A stretch of 64,000 bases of DNA from Hominimerdicola alba (GTDB taxonomy: Bacteria; Bacillota; Clostridia; Oscillospirales; Ruminococcaceae), in the NCBI RefSeq assembly GCF_900112155.1, contig NZ_FOKQ01000020.1, positions 1 through 64,000 of the forward strand, read 5' to 3'. The notes below the pieces were generated by a model. It had not been told where the DNA came from and searched no databases. It saw nothing but the letters and a program-made list of their open reading frames with translations. The translations under genes and the position numbers were made by a program. This document shows, in pieces, positions 7,001-15,251 of this stretch; positions within the stretch are counted from its first letter, which is position 1; every line of letters begins with the position of its first letter.

Positions 7001-9319
7001 ATGAAAACTCATAAGAAATTTCTGGCAGTATTGATGGCACTGAGCTGTATTCCGGCAACTGTACCGCAATATACTGCCCCTGTCATCGCGCAGGCCGCTG
7101 TTTACGACCAGCCCAATGACTACGGCTGGTACTTCAATTTCGGCTTTGAAGGCACTACCGACGGATTCTCGTCAAGAGGTTCTGCAAGCATAGCTTCAAG
7201 CAGCGACACTTCATTCGTTGGCAGCAACTCACTTTACGTAACTAACAGAGCGAGTGCCTGGAACGGTGCTTCCTACAAGCTCGGCAGTAACTTCAAAGCA
7301 GGTACTGAGTACAGCTTCAGTGCTATAGTTACCTACCTCGATGGAGACAGCACTGATACATTCCATTTCACTCTTCAGTATGACGGTTCTGACGGCACGA
7401 CCTATTATGACAAGATCGCTACCGAAACAGTCAAGAAGGGTCAGTGGACACAGCTTGCAAACACAAACTACAGGCTCCCTTCAGGCGCATCCAATATGCA
7501 GATCTACGTTGAGACCGACAGCTCTACTACCTCATTCTACGTTGATGAAGTTATCGGTGCGGTAGCAGGCACAGGCATTCTCGGACCCGACGGCAGCAAC
7601 AGCAATGCAAACAACCAGCCCAAGGGCGGTATAATCCTGGGCGATATTGACTGCGACGGCGCTGTCACTGCAAATGATATTATTTTCGCTGAGAGAGGTC
7701 TTTCCAAGGGCTTCGATGACAAACAGGCAGAGAAAGCAGCCGATGTTGATAAGAGCGGTGAATTTGACAAGGATGATGTCGATTTTCTCAAGCAGTTTGT
7801 CGCTAAGAAGATAACCGAATTCCCTGTTTCTGCAAAGGCTGTTGATGTATCCGCTATGGAAGCTAAATTCAGAAATGTAAATATAGGCAAGAGCTATAAG
7901 TATGACGGCGAGAACAATCCTATCTCGACTACACGCTTCGGCGCTGACCCGGGCTGGATGGTTTACGACGGCAGACTTTATATCTACACTACCAATGACG
8001 CATTTGAGACCAGATACGACGGTCAGTATCAGGAAAACACCTACAACTCAGGTACAATCAACTGCCTGTCTACTGCAGATATGGTTAACTGGACAGACCA
8101 CGGTGCTATCCCGATAGCTGCAAGAAACGGCAGAACTCAGAACGGCTGCTGCTCATGGGCAAGCGCTGCATGGGCTCCCGATGCTTGCTGGAAGATGATA
8201 AACGGCAAGCCTAAGTTCTTCCTCTACTTCGCAAACAGCGGCGGCGGTATCGGCGTTGTAACTGCTGACAGCCCCACAGGTCCCTGGACTGATCCTCTGG
8301 GTCATGCACTTCTTACACATAACTCACCCAACTGCTCTAACGTTGAGTGGATGTTCGACCCAGGTGTATACTACGATGAGAATACCAACGAAGCTTACCT
8401 CTTCTTCGGCGGCGGACGCAAGAGTGGTGTTCCTGCAGCTACTCCCGGCACAGGCCGTGTAGTTAAGCTGGGTAATGACATGATCTCTCTGGCAAGCAAT
8501 CCCGTTTCCATGAACATTCCTTACCTCTTCGAGGATTCCAGCGTTATCAAGATCGGTGATACATGGTATTACTCTTACTGCTCTAACTGGGATGTAGGAA
8601 ACCAGACAATAAACGGCGTAAACTTCGGCAGTGCTGATATTCTTTACATGACTTCCAAGACTCCTCTTGATGCAAGTTCATGGAAGCTTTCAGGTAATGT
8701 ATTCAAGAACACAGGTTCACAGAGAATAGACAACGGCGGTAACAACCACCACTCTATCATCTACTTCAAGGGCAAGTACTATGTTGCTTACCACAGCCGT
8801 CAGTATGCTATCCGTAAGGTAAAGGCTGAAAACATCAAGATCTACAGCAGCAACGGACAGCTTTCCGCAGACGGTAACTATCGTTCTACTCAGATCAATG
8901 AATGCACATTCAGCAACGGCAAGCTCTCTTGCAGCGGCGATATGAAGGGCGTTTCTCAGATCGAGTGGCTCGACCCCTACACAACTGTTCAGGCTGAAAC
9001 AATGTCCAACCAGTCCGACGATGTTGTAGTAAACGGCCTCAGAGACACAACAGTAGCTATGAAGTCAGGCAGCTGGATCAAGGTAAGCGGCGTTAACTTC
9101 AGCAAGGGTGTAAACACCATCACTGTTAAGGGTTCCGGCAACGGCACCGTTATCAAGGTTTGCACAGGCAGCCCCACAGGCAATGTTATAGGCTACGTTG
9201 AGCTCAACGGCTCTATGAGCGAAAACACTGTTGCAGCTATTAGTTCCGTAAGCGGTCAGAAGGATCTGTACTTCGTAGCAAGCGGCAATGCAACACTGGA
9301 CAGCTGGAGCATCGGCTAA
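7001..9319 (+). CDS. Secreted GH43 enzyme with CBM22, dockerin and CBM6
   Basis: A 772-residue cellulosome-type hemicellulase. It has a signal peptide (1-32), a CBM22-like module (42-190), a dockerin (213-270; calcium loops DIDCDGAVTAND and DVDKSGEFDKDD), a GH43 five-blade propeller (about 300-625) and a C-terminal CBM6-like module (660-772). Candidate catalytic residues are D316 in GADPGW (base), D453 in FDPG (pKa modulator) and E511 in LFEDSS (acid). The probable substrate is arabinoxylan, as an arabinofuranosidase or xylosidase. The dockerin sits in the middle of the chain, which is unusual, as most are terminal. AAGGAG precedes the ATG. The CBM22 module is closely similar to that of the esterase at 29156, suggesting duplication. 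Confidence 0.9.
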   Translation: MKTHKKFLAVLMALSCIPATVPQYTAPVIAQAAVYDQPNDYGWYFNFGFEGTTDGFSSRGSASIASSSDTSFVGSNSLYVTNRASAWNGASYKLGSNFKAGTEYSFSAIVTYLDGDSTDTFHFTLQYDGSDGTTYYDKIATETVKKGQWTQLANTNYRLPSGASNMQIYVETDSSTTSFYVDEVIGAVAGTGILGPDGSNSNANNQPKGGIILGDIDCDGAVTANDIIFAERGLSKGFDDKQAEKAADVDKSGEFDKDDVDFLKQFVAKKITEFPVSAKAVDVSAMEAKFRNVNIGKSYKYDGENNPISTTRFGADPGWMVYDGRLYIYTTNDAFETRYDGQYQENTYNSGTINCLSTADMVNWTDHGAIPIAARNGRTQNGCCSWASAAWAPDACWKMINGKPKFFLYFANSGGGIGVVTADSPTGPWTDPLGHALLTHNSPNCSNVEWMFDPGVYYDENTNEAYLFFGGGRKSGVPAATPGTGRVVKLGNDMISLASNPVSMNIPYLFEDSSVIKIGDTWYYSYCSNWDVGNQTINGVNFGSADILYMTSKTPLDASSWKLSGNVFKNTGSQRIDNGGNNHHSIIYFKGKYYVAYHSRQYAIRKVKAENIKIYSSNGQLSADGNYRSTQINECTFSNGKLSCSGDMKGVSQIEWLDPYTTVQAETMSNQSDDVVVNGLRDTTVAMKSGSWIKVSGVNFSKGVNTITVKGSGNGTVIKVCTGSPTGNVIGYVELNGSMSENTVAAISSVSGQKDLYFVASGNATLDSWSIG

Positions 9320-9358
9320 GTTCCAAAAAAACTCAAAACTGAGCATATCGGCTAGTAT

Positions 9359-9391
9359 AAAGCGACTGTCATCAAGGCAGTCGCTTTTGTT
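9359..9391 (+). terminator. Terminator after the GH43 gene
   Basis: AAAGCGACTG and CAGTCGCTTT form the stem (9359-9368 with 9378-9387), followed by TGTTTT. Confidence 0.8.
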
Positions 9392-9525
9392 TTGGCTTAA
9401 CAGTATTGAATATAATACGGTATTGTAATAAGGAGTCCAATTGTTGGACAATTATCAAAAATGTACAATAATATCGTAACAAATTATGGATAAGCACGAA
9501 AGGCAAAAGCAATAAGTCAAAAATA

Positions 9526-9554
9526 TTGACAAAAGCTTTTTCGGGTGATATAAT
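9526..9554 (+). promoter_or_regulatory. Consensus sigma-A promoter
   Basis: TTGACA (9526-9531), a 17-bp spacer and TATAAT (9549-9554), a perfect consensus, about 50 bp upstream of the DUF285 gene at 9608. Confidence 0.9.
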
Positions 9555-9607
9555 ACTCTATATTGATATATCGACATATCCAACTTAATTGATCCGGAGG
9601 CATAATT

Positions 9608-10999
9608 ATGCAGGTAAAAAAAGTTTTAGCAGTAGTAATGTCGCTTTGTATGGCAGCAGGTACAGTAAGCTATGGTGCGCCTTTTATCTCACAGAATATG
9701 ATCGCGCAGGCGGCTTCTGTTGAAGCTGATTGCTATTCCTTTGATGAATCCACAGGTGTGCTTACTCTCAAAGGAGAAGTACAACGTGATGCAATAAAGG
9801 AATTCGGCTATGATCTTTCTGAAAAAGTAAGATCTGTAGTTGCTGAAAAAGGAACTATACTTCCCCAGAATTGCAGTACGCTGTTTTATTATTATACTAA
9901 TTGCACTTCCATAGATCTTTCAAAAGCCGATACCGGCAATGTTACCAATATGAACTCCATGTTCTCCGAATGTTCTGCTCTAAAAAAACTTGATATAAGC
10001 AGTTTCGATACAAGCAAGGTCACTAATATGGAGGATATGTTCTATGGATGTTCCAATCTGTCTTCGATTAATCTGAGCAGTTTTGATACAAGTAATGTTA
10101 CAAATATGTCCGCCATGTTCTACGGCTGTACGGGTCTGACTTCAATTGATCTGAGAAATTTTGATACAGGCAAGGTCACAAAGATGAGCGGTATGTTCCT
10201 TAATTGCAGAAAGCTGACCTCTATCGATGTAAGCAGTTTTGATACCGGTTCTGTTACAAATATGGGAAGTATGTTCTATGGCTGCACTGGTCTTACCAGA
10301 CTTGATCTCAGCAGATTCAACACTGCCAATGTTGTATATATGTACAGTATGTTCAATGGCTGTTACAACCTGACAAAGATCGACCTGAGCGGATTTGATA
10401 CACATAATGTCGAGGAGATGTACACTCTGTTTGCAGGCTGCACCAGCCTGACTTCCCTTGATCTGAGCAGTTTTGATACAAGCAGTGCCATATATATGAA
10501 CGATATGTTCACTCTCTGCGAAAAGCTGAGCACTCTCACTCTTGGCAAAAATTTCAAAAAACTGCCTGAAAATTCATATCTCCCAAATGGTGACGGATGG
10601 GTAAATGTTAATGCGCCCAAAACTGTTGTCAGCGGTGATGGTAAATATGCTGTCATAGAAAACAACGGCAAGAACACCTACAAACGTCTTGGCACCGAGA
10701 ACGAAAACCCGGAAAACACCAACACATATCCAACTAACATCAAGGTCGAATACAGCGAGCAGTATCATCAGGTGAGATTTTCATGGAATAAAGTCGAAAA
10801 CGCCGACAGATACGGCATAGCTGTTTATCTTGCAGGTAAATGGAGAATTCAGACACAGAACATAACAGGTACAGTTTACACCTCTCCCAAGAACTTGACC
10901 CCGGGCAAGACATACAAAGTTGCTGTTGCTGCAAGAGTTAACGGCAGCTGGGATACTGCAAACGCTATCAAAAACGCTGTGACAGTAACCATAAAGTGA
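9608..10999 (+). CDS. Secreted BspA/DUF285 repeat protein with CBM37-like tail
   Basis: A 463-residue exported protein: signal peptide (1-36), a head domain, then about eight repeats of 26 residues (consensus LDLSSFDTSNVTNMSxMFxxC) of the DUF285/BspA leucine-rich type, and a C-terminal module of about 90 residues (YHQVRFSWNKVENADRYG, AVYLAGKWRIQTQ, TPGKTYKVAVAA). DUF285 repeats form a solenoid often used for adhesion. The tail resembles CBM37 of R. albus and may hold the protein on cell wall or plant fibre. No LPXTG or lipobox is present. Its signal peptide starts MQVKKVLAVVMSLCM, nearly identical to the paralogue at 13302-14825. CGGAGG precedes the ATG. Confidence 0.85.
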   Translation: MQVKKVLAVVMSLCMAAGTVSYGAPFISQNMIAQAASVEADCYSFDESTGVLTLKGEVQRDAIKEFGYDLSEKVRSVVAEKGTILPQNCSTLFYYYTNCTSIDLSKADTGNVTNMNSMFSECSALKKLDISSFDTSKVTNMEDMFYGCSNLSSINLSSFDTSNVTNMSAMFYGCTGLTSIDLRNFDTGKVTKMSGMFLNCRKLTSIDVSSFDTGSVTNMGSMFYGCTGLTRLDLSRFNTANVVYMYSMFNGCYNLTKIDLSGFDTHNVEEMYTLFAGCTSLTSLDLSSFDTSSAIYMNDMFTLCEKLSTLTLGKNFKKLPENSYLPNGDGWVNVNAPKTVVSGDGKYAVIENNGKNTYKRLGTENENPENTNTYPTNIKVEYSEQYHQVRFSWNKVENADRYGIAVYLAGKWRIQTQNITGTVYTSPKNLTPGKTYKVAVAARVNGSWDTANAIKNAVTVTIK

Positions 11000-11064
11000 T
11001 AGACTTAATTACAACCGAACAAGCAAGTTTACAACGATAGAGATCTTTAAACTGTCAAAAGAAA

Positions 11065-11105
11065 TAACGCCCTCCGGATACGAAAATGTATCCCGGAGGG
11101 CGTTA
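11065..11105. terminator. Shared bidirectional terminator
   Basis: TAACGCCCTCCGGATA pairs with TATCCCGGAGGGCGTTA across a short loop. It lies between the convergent genes ending at 10999 and 11145 and can serve both. Confidence 0.75.
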
Positions 11106-11144
11106 TGCGTTTAACATATTTAAAACAGGATCAATTTCAGCCTG

Positions 11145-13067
11145 TCACTTTATAGTAACTGTACCAAAATGCTTGATAGCATTTACAGTATCCCATTTGC
11201 CGTTCACTCTCGCAGCAATTGCGACCCTGTAAGTCATACCGGGGGTGAGATTTTTTGGAGAGGTATAAACTGTGTCGGTGATATTCTGTGTCTGAACTCT
11301 CCACTTCCCTGCCATATATACTGCTATGCCATATCTGTCAGCACCTTCTACTTTGTCCCATGTAAATCTTACCTGATGATATTTCTCGCTGTATGTGGCC
11401 TTGATATTTGTGGGATATGTGAGTACATCATCTTCGATCAGTGTATTTACCTTGAAGCTGCCTACAAAATTTGCTTTAAGCTTTGTGTCATATACATTGC
11501 TGCCCTCATTTGAAAAACGTATCGGGTATTCGCCCTCGCCGCTTTTTCTGTTGGCTATCTTGATATACACCTTATAAATGCCCTCGGGCATATCGTCAGG
11601 CAGATCAAGTTCGGCTGACAAAATATTCGACTTTCTGTCGGTAAGTGAAGTACCGCTGAGCCATTTTCCAGCATCGTAGTTTGAAGCTTTTTCACCCTTG
11701 TCAGCATCGAGATCCCACAGCTTGAACTCTTTCTCAAGACCATTGCCCTTGATGATAACTGAAGTCTGTTCATTTTTGAAAAGGTTGCCGAAGCCTACGT
11801 TTTCAATAGTTGTTTCAAGTGCAAAATTCTCATCGGTAGAAAGTTCGGTTGTCATCTGTACATCCCGTACCACGAACCTGTATCCCATGCGGTTGCGGAG
11901 GTATTCAAACTCGGAAGTTTTACCATTGTAGAGTGAATCACCGCCATTATACGTGGTGCTTCTGAAACCGTCCATTACACCATCGTGCCAGTCCTTGTTG
12001 AGGTATGAGGTGTGGGTCTTGAAACCTTCTTTTTCAAAATAAGCAATATTATTCAGCGGAGTGCCGCCTTCTTCATCGTCCCAAAGAACAAGCTCACCGC
12101 CGAAAAGTGTGTGGTCGGTCTGGGTCGTCAGCCATTTTATCTCTTTGTTTCTGTCCTCATAAGTGCCCAGATCACTTACCGAACCGAGATAGCCGTCATT
12201 GTACAGACCTATCCTGTAAGCATCGGTACCCGCCTTGGCTGTGTACTTATCGATGTTTTCCAAATCTACACCGCTCCATGCACAGAAATCGCTTGGCTTG
12301 CGGACGTTGACTGTCAGATCCTCCGGCAGTACCTCAAGCCATTTTCCGATTATCTTTTTCTCGCTTGCCGCATCTGTGCGGTCTGAGGTATGCATCTCAC
12401 CCCAGGGACCTATGATACCACATTCAACAGCGGCGATAACATCGGTGTACCGGCTGATGACCGCACCGACTTTTTCCTGATGCTGTTCTATAAAACTGTC
12501 ATCAGTGGGTTCCCATACAGTTCTGTAATAGCGATTGCCCTCTTCGTCAACACCATCAGATGTTTTGCCCCTGTATTTGTAGTCATAAGCAAAGCGTAAA
12601 ACAGCGCTCTGATTGTTTTTTCTCAGTCTAGCCAGAAGCTCTCCCAGCGCTTTTTCAACATCGTCCTTGGTAGAATCGATATAAGCGTTGGCGGAATGTT
12701 TTACAGGGTTTTCACCCTTTCTGTTCTGCTCGGAGAAATCAGAAAGGTCAATAAGCAAATGTACGAGCTGATATTTAGAAGCGATACCGTCAATATCTTC
12801 CAAAGTAGAAGCCTGAGCTTTACAGTTGGAACTATCGCGCTTGTAGCTGATCTCATAAGCCTGATAAAAACCTCTGTAGGGGTTATGAGTATCTTCAAGT
12901 GTCTCATTGTAGCTTATCTCATTCACCTCTGTCATTTTGATGACAGAATTTGAGGCCTTACTTTCTGCATAAACCGCTGTCGGAAGTGCCGAAACTGCAA
13001 GACAGATAGATATACCGCTTGCTGCAAGTCTTTTTACAAGACTGCTCCTGATGTTTGTGTTTTTCAT
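11145..13067 (-). CDS. Secreted DUF4874/DUF4832 protein with CBM37-like tail
   Basis: A 640-residue exported protein. The signal peptide ends near VYAES (34). About 55-235 matches the DUF4874 pattern (NPYRGFYQAYEI, LLIDLSDFSEQ, RFAYDYKYRG, GIIGPWGEMH), and about 240-455 the DUF4832 region (VNVRKPSDFCAW, AYRIGLYNDGYLG, ELVLWDDEEGGTPL). A beta-sandwich-like stretch follows, then the CBM37-like tail (about 550-640: YHQVRFTWDKVEGADRYG, AVYMAGKWRVQTQ). DUF4832 proteins are thought to be TIM-barrel glycoside-hydrolase-like; conserved acidic residues such as the E in GPWGEMH could be catalytic, but no activity can be assigned. The neighbours are other secreted proteins with the same tail, suggesting a surface polysaccharide role. 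Confidence 0.75.
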   Translation of the reverse strand: MKNTNIRSSLVKRLAASGISICLAVSALPTAVYAESKASNSVIKMTEVNEISYNETLEDTHNPYRGFYQAYEISYKRDSSNCKAQASTLEDIDGIASKYQLVHLLIDLSDFSEQNRKGENPVKHSANAYIDSTKDDVEKALGELLARLRKNNQSAVLRFAYDYKYRGKTSDGVDEEGNRYYRTVWEPTDDSFIEQHQEKVGAVISRYTDVIAAVECGIIGPWGEMHTSDRTDAASEKKIIGKWLEVLPEDLTVNVRKPSDFCAWSGVDLENIDKYTAKAGTDAYRIGLYNDGYLGSVSDLGTYEDRNKEIKWLTTQTDHTLFGGELVLWDDEEGGTPLNNIAYFEKEGFKTHTSYLNKDWHDGVMDGFRSTTYNGGDSLYNGKTSEFEYLRNRMGYRFVVRDVQMTTELSTDENFALETTIENVGFGNLFKNEQTSVIIKGNGLEKEFKLWDLDADKGEKASNYDAGKWLSGTSLTDRKSNILSAELDLPDDMPEGIYKVYIKIANRKSGEGEYPIRFSNEGSNVYDTKLKANFVGSFKVNTLIEDDVLTYPTNIKATYSEKYHQVRFTWDKVEGADRYGIAVYMAGKWRVQTQNITDTVYTSPKNLTPGMTYRVAIAARVNGKWDTVNAIKHFGTVTIK

Positions 13068-13210
13068 AGTATTTCCCTTTCATATCCATACATTGCGAGG
13101 CTGAGCCTCTCTTCAACCATTTTTTTATATCATTTTAAATATAGCATACTCGCCGAGATAATATGTTAATGTTATTTAAAATATTAATGTCGCTGAGACG
13201 AAAAAAATCA

Positions 13211-13252
13211 AAACGCCCCTCGGGATACATTCCGTATCTCCGAAGGACGTTA
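13211..13252 (-). terminator. Terminator of the 13302 gene
   Basis: On the minus strand AACGTCCTTCGGAGATAC pairs with GTATCCCGAGGGGCGTT and is followed by TTGATTTTTTT. The stem is a diverged copy of the one at 11065-11105. Confidence 0.75.
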
Positions 13253-13301
13253 AGATCTCAAAAGTATTTACCGATCAAATCGGATAAGTGCCACCTATCA
13301 C

Positions 13302-14825
13302 CTAGTGAGTGTAAACGTACACAGCATTCTTGATAGCGTTTGTAACATCCCAGCTGCCGTTTACCTTAGCTGCAATAGCGACCCTGTAGAACTTACCGGG
13401 GGTAAGATTCTTAGGAGAAGAATAGGACGTACCGGTAATGTTCTGCGCCTGTACTTTCCACTTGCCTGCCAGATATACAGCTACACCGTACTGCTCAGCA
13501 CCTTCAACTTTATCCCATCTAAATCTTACCTGGTGATATATCCCGCTGTATTCAACAATGATGTTTTTGGGGTATGTATTCTTGATGATTGCATCGCAAA
13601 CATAAGTGTTCTTGCCGTCGTTTTTGATAACTGCATATTTCCCGCTGCCGCTTACAACGTTTGAAGGAACTTTAACATTCACCCAGCCCTCACCGTTAGG
13701 AAGCTCGGCTTCTTCTTTTATGATTTTGAAATTCTCACCAAGAGTAAGAGTTTTCAGATGATCACAACAACTGAACATATCACTCATATCCGTGACATTG
13801 CTTGTATCAAATCCACTCAGATCAAGCGAGGTCAGCATATGACAAGTGCTGAACACTTCTCTCATATCTGTAACATTGCTTGTATCAAAGCCGCTAACAT
13901 CAAGCGAGGTCAGCATATGACAATCGCTGAACATGTAATTCATATCTGTAACATTGCTTGTATCAAAACCGCTAACATCAAGAGAGCGCAGACCATAACA
14001 ATGCTGGAACATAAAACACATATCTGTTACATTACTTGTGTCAAAACTGCTCAGATCAAGAGATCTCAAATTAGCACAATGTCTAAACATACGTATCATA
14101 CCTAGAACATTGCTTGTATCAAAGCCACTCAGATCAAGAGCGATCAGTCTTTGACAATTATCGAACATGGAATTCATATATAATACATTACTTGTATCAA
14201 AGCTGCTCAGATCAAGTGTAGTCAAATTTTCACAACAATTGAACATACAACTCATCTCTGTAACGTTGCTTGTATCAAAGCCGCTCAGATCAAGAGATGT
14301 CAGATTTTGACAAAAAGCAAACATATAAACCGTAGTTGTTACTTTGCTTGTATCAAAACCACTTACATCAAGTTCTGTTAAACCTTCACAAAACGTAAAC
14401 ATAAAATCCATTTTGGTTACATTGCTTGTATCAAAACTGCTTACATCAAGAGCGGTAAGATTATTACAATCAGCGAACATGGATTCCATATCTGTGACAT
14501 TGCTTGTATCAACATTTGAAAGGTCCATAGATGTGCAATTGATGAAATGATAAAAAAGATGATTACAATCTTCCGGGAAAACCGTTCCTTCTTCGGCTAT
14601 AACGGATTTTACATCCTTTTTATAGGAAAATCCCCTTATTGCATCACCGTCTATCTCGCCCCTGAGCGTAAGCACACCTGTTTCCGCATCGAATGAATAA
14701 CAGCTTGCCTCAGCTTCAGCTGCCTGTGCTGTGATCTCATTAGTGATAACAGGCGCACCATAGCTTACGGTTCCTGCTACCATGCAAAGTGACATTACTA
14801 CTGCTAAAAATCTTTTTACCTGCAT
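13302..14825 (-). CDS. Secreted BspA/DUF285 repeat protein with CBM37-like tail
   Basis: A 507-residue paralogue of the protein at 9608. The start is set at 14825 (GGAGG with nine-base spacing, then MQVKRFLAVVMSLCM); the open frame reaches back to 14903 but without a ribosome site. Signal peptide (1-36), head domain, ten DUF285 repeats of exactly 26 residues (78 bp), for example LDVSGFDTSNVTDMNYMF, then the CBM37-like tail (YHQVRFRWDKVEGAEQYG, AVYLAGKWKVQAQ). Each repeat has a Cys in the MFxxC position. Repeats 7-10 are the most alike, suggesting recent expansion. Likely an adhesion or fibre-binding surface protein; binding partner unknown. Confidence 0.85.
   Translation of the reverse strand: MQVKRFLAVVMSLCMVAGTVSYGAPVITNEITAQAAEAEASCYSFDAETGVLTLRGEIDGDAIRGFSYKKDVKSVIAEEGTVFPEDCNHLFYHFINCTSMDLSNVDTSNVTDMESMFADCNNLTALDVSSFDTSNVTKMDFMFTFCEGLTELDVSGFDTSKVTTTVYMFAFCQNLTSLDLSGFDTSNVTEMSCMFNCCENLTTLDLSSFDTSNVLYMNSMFDNCQRLIALDLSGFDTSNVLGMIRMFRHCANLRSLDLSSFDTSNVTDMCFMFQHCYGLRSLDVSGFDTSNVTDMNYMFSDCHMLTSLDVSGFDTSNVTDMREVFSTCHMLTSLDLSGFDTSNVTDMSDMFSCCDHLKTLTLGENFKIIKEEAELPNGEGWVNVKVPSNVVSGSGKYAVIKNDGKNTYVCDAIIKNTYPKNIIVEYSGIYHQVRFRWDKVEGAEQYGVAVYLAGKWKVQAQNITGTSYSSPKNLTPGKFYRVAIAAKVNGSWDVTNAIKNAVYVYTH
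13800..14520 (-). repeat. 78-bp coding tandem repeats
   Basis: About ten copies of a 78-bp unit encoding the DUF285 repeat, recognisable by CTTGTATCAAA recurring at 13801, 13879, 13957 and onward. Copy-number variation by slippage or recombination is expected. Confidence 0.85.
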
Positions 14826-14886
14826 AATTATATTGCCTCCTGAATTTCTGTTTTTTAATGGTAATATATCGATATTTCCATAAAAT

Positions 14887-14915
14887 ATGATAGCACAATT
14901 CACTGCCTATGTCAA
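14887..14915 (-). promoter_or_regulatory. Sigma-A promoter of the 13302 gene
   Basis: On the minus strand TTGACA (14910-14915), 17 bp, TATCAT (14887-14892). The leader then contains an AATATCGATATAT motif resembling GATATATCGACATATC in the leader of the 9608 paralogue. Confidence 0.8.
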
Positions 14916-15157
14916 TATTTTAAAGCTGGATTTCCCACTCATTCGTTGCTTATCATAATAGAAAATCATGTTAATTTAATTTTTTGATAAAGTATCTACA
15001 GTTCGTTTTTTATGTTTCTCATTCAGTGTTTTCGCCAAAGCCGAGCTGTACAAAATTCGGTACAATTACTCATTATTTATATGCTGTCAGATTTTCCAAA
15101 ATATTGGTCATCAGGATGTTAACAATTTGTAAAAATGCTTCTTCCGACATTTAGCAC

Positions 15158-15186
15158 TTGAATTATTTTAGATTTTGTGCTATACT
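15158..15186 (+). promoter_or_regulatory. Sigma-A promoter of the diguanylate cyclase gene
   Basis: TTGAAT (15158-15163), 17 bp, TATACT (15181-15186). The stretch 14916-15157 shows no gene. Confidence 0.7.
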
Positions 15187-15251
15187 GAAATAAATATATT
15201 ATCAAAAGATGAATTATGCCAGATTTTTACATCGGATTGGAGGTTGAAAAG

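Noticed and set aside
13758-14105. Plus-strand frame with a 26-residue periodic protein
   Set aside because: Antisense of the DUF285 repeats, with no start signal; an artefact of the 78-bp period.
13800-14520. Regular 78-bp repeats that could suggest a CRISPR array
   Set aside because: The repeats are translated, vary by codon, have no unique spacers, and no cas gene is near.
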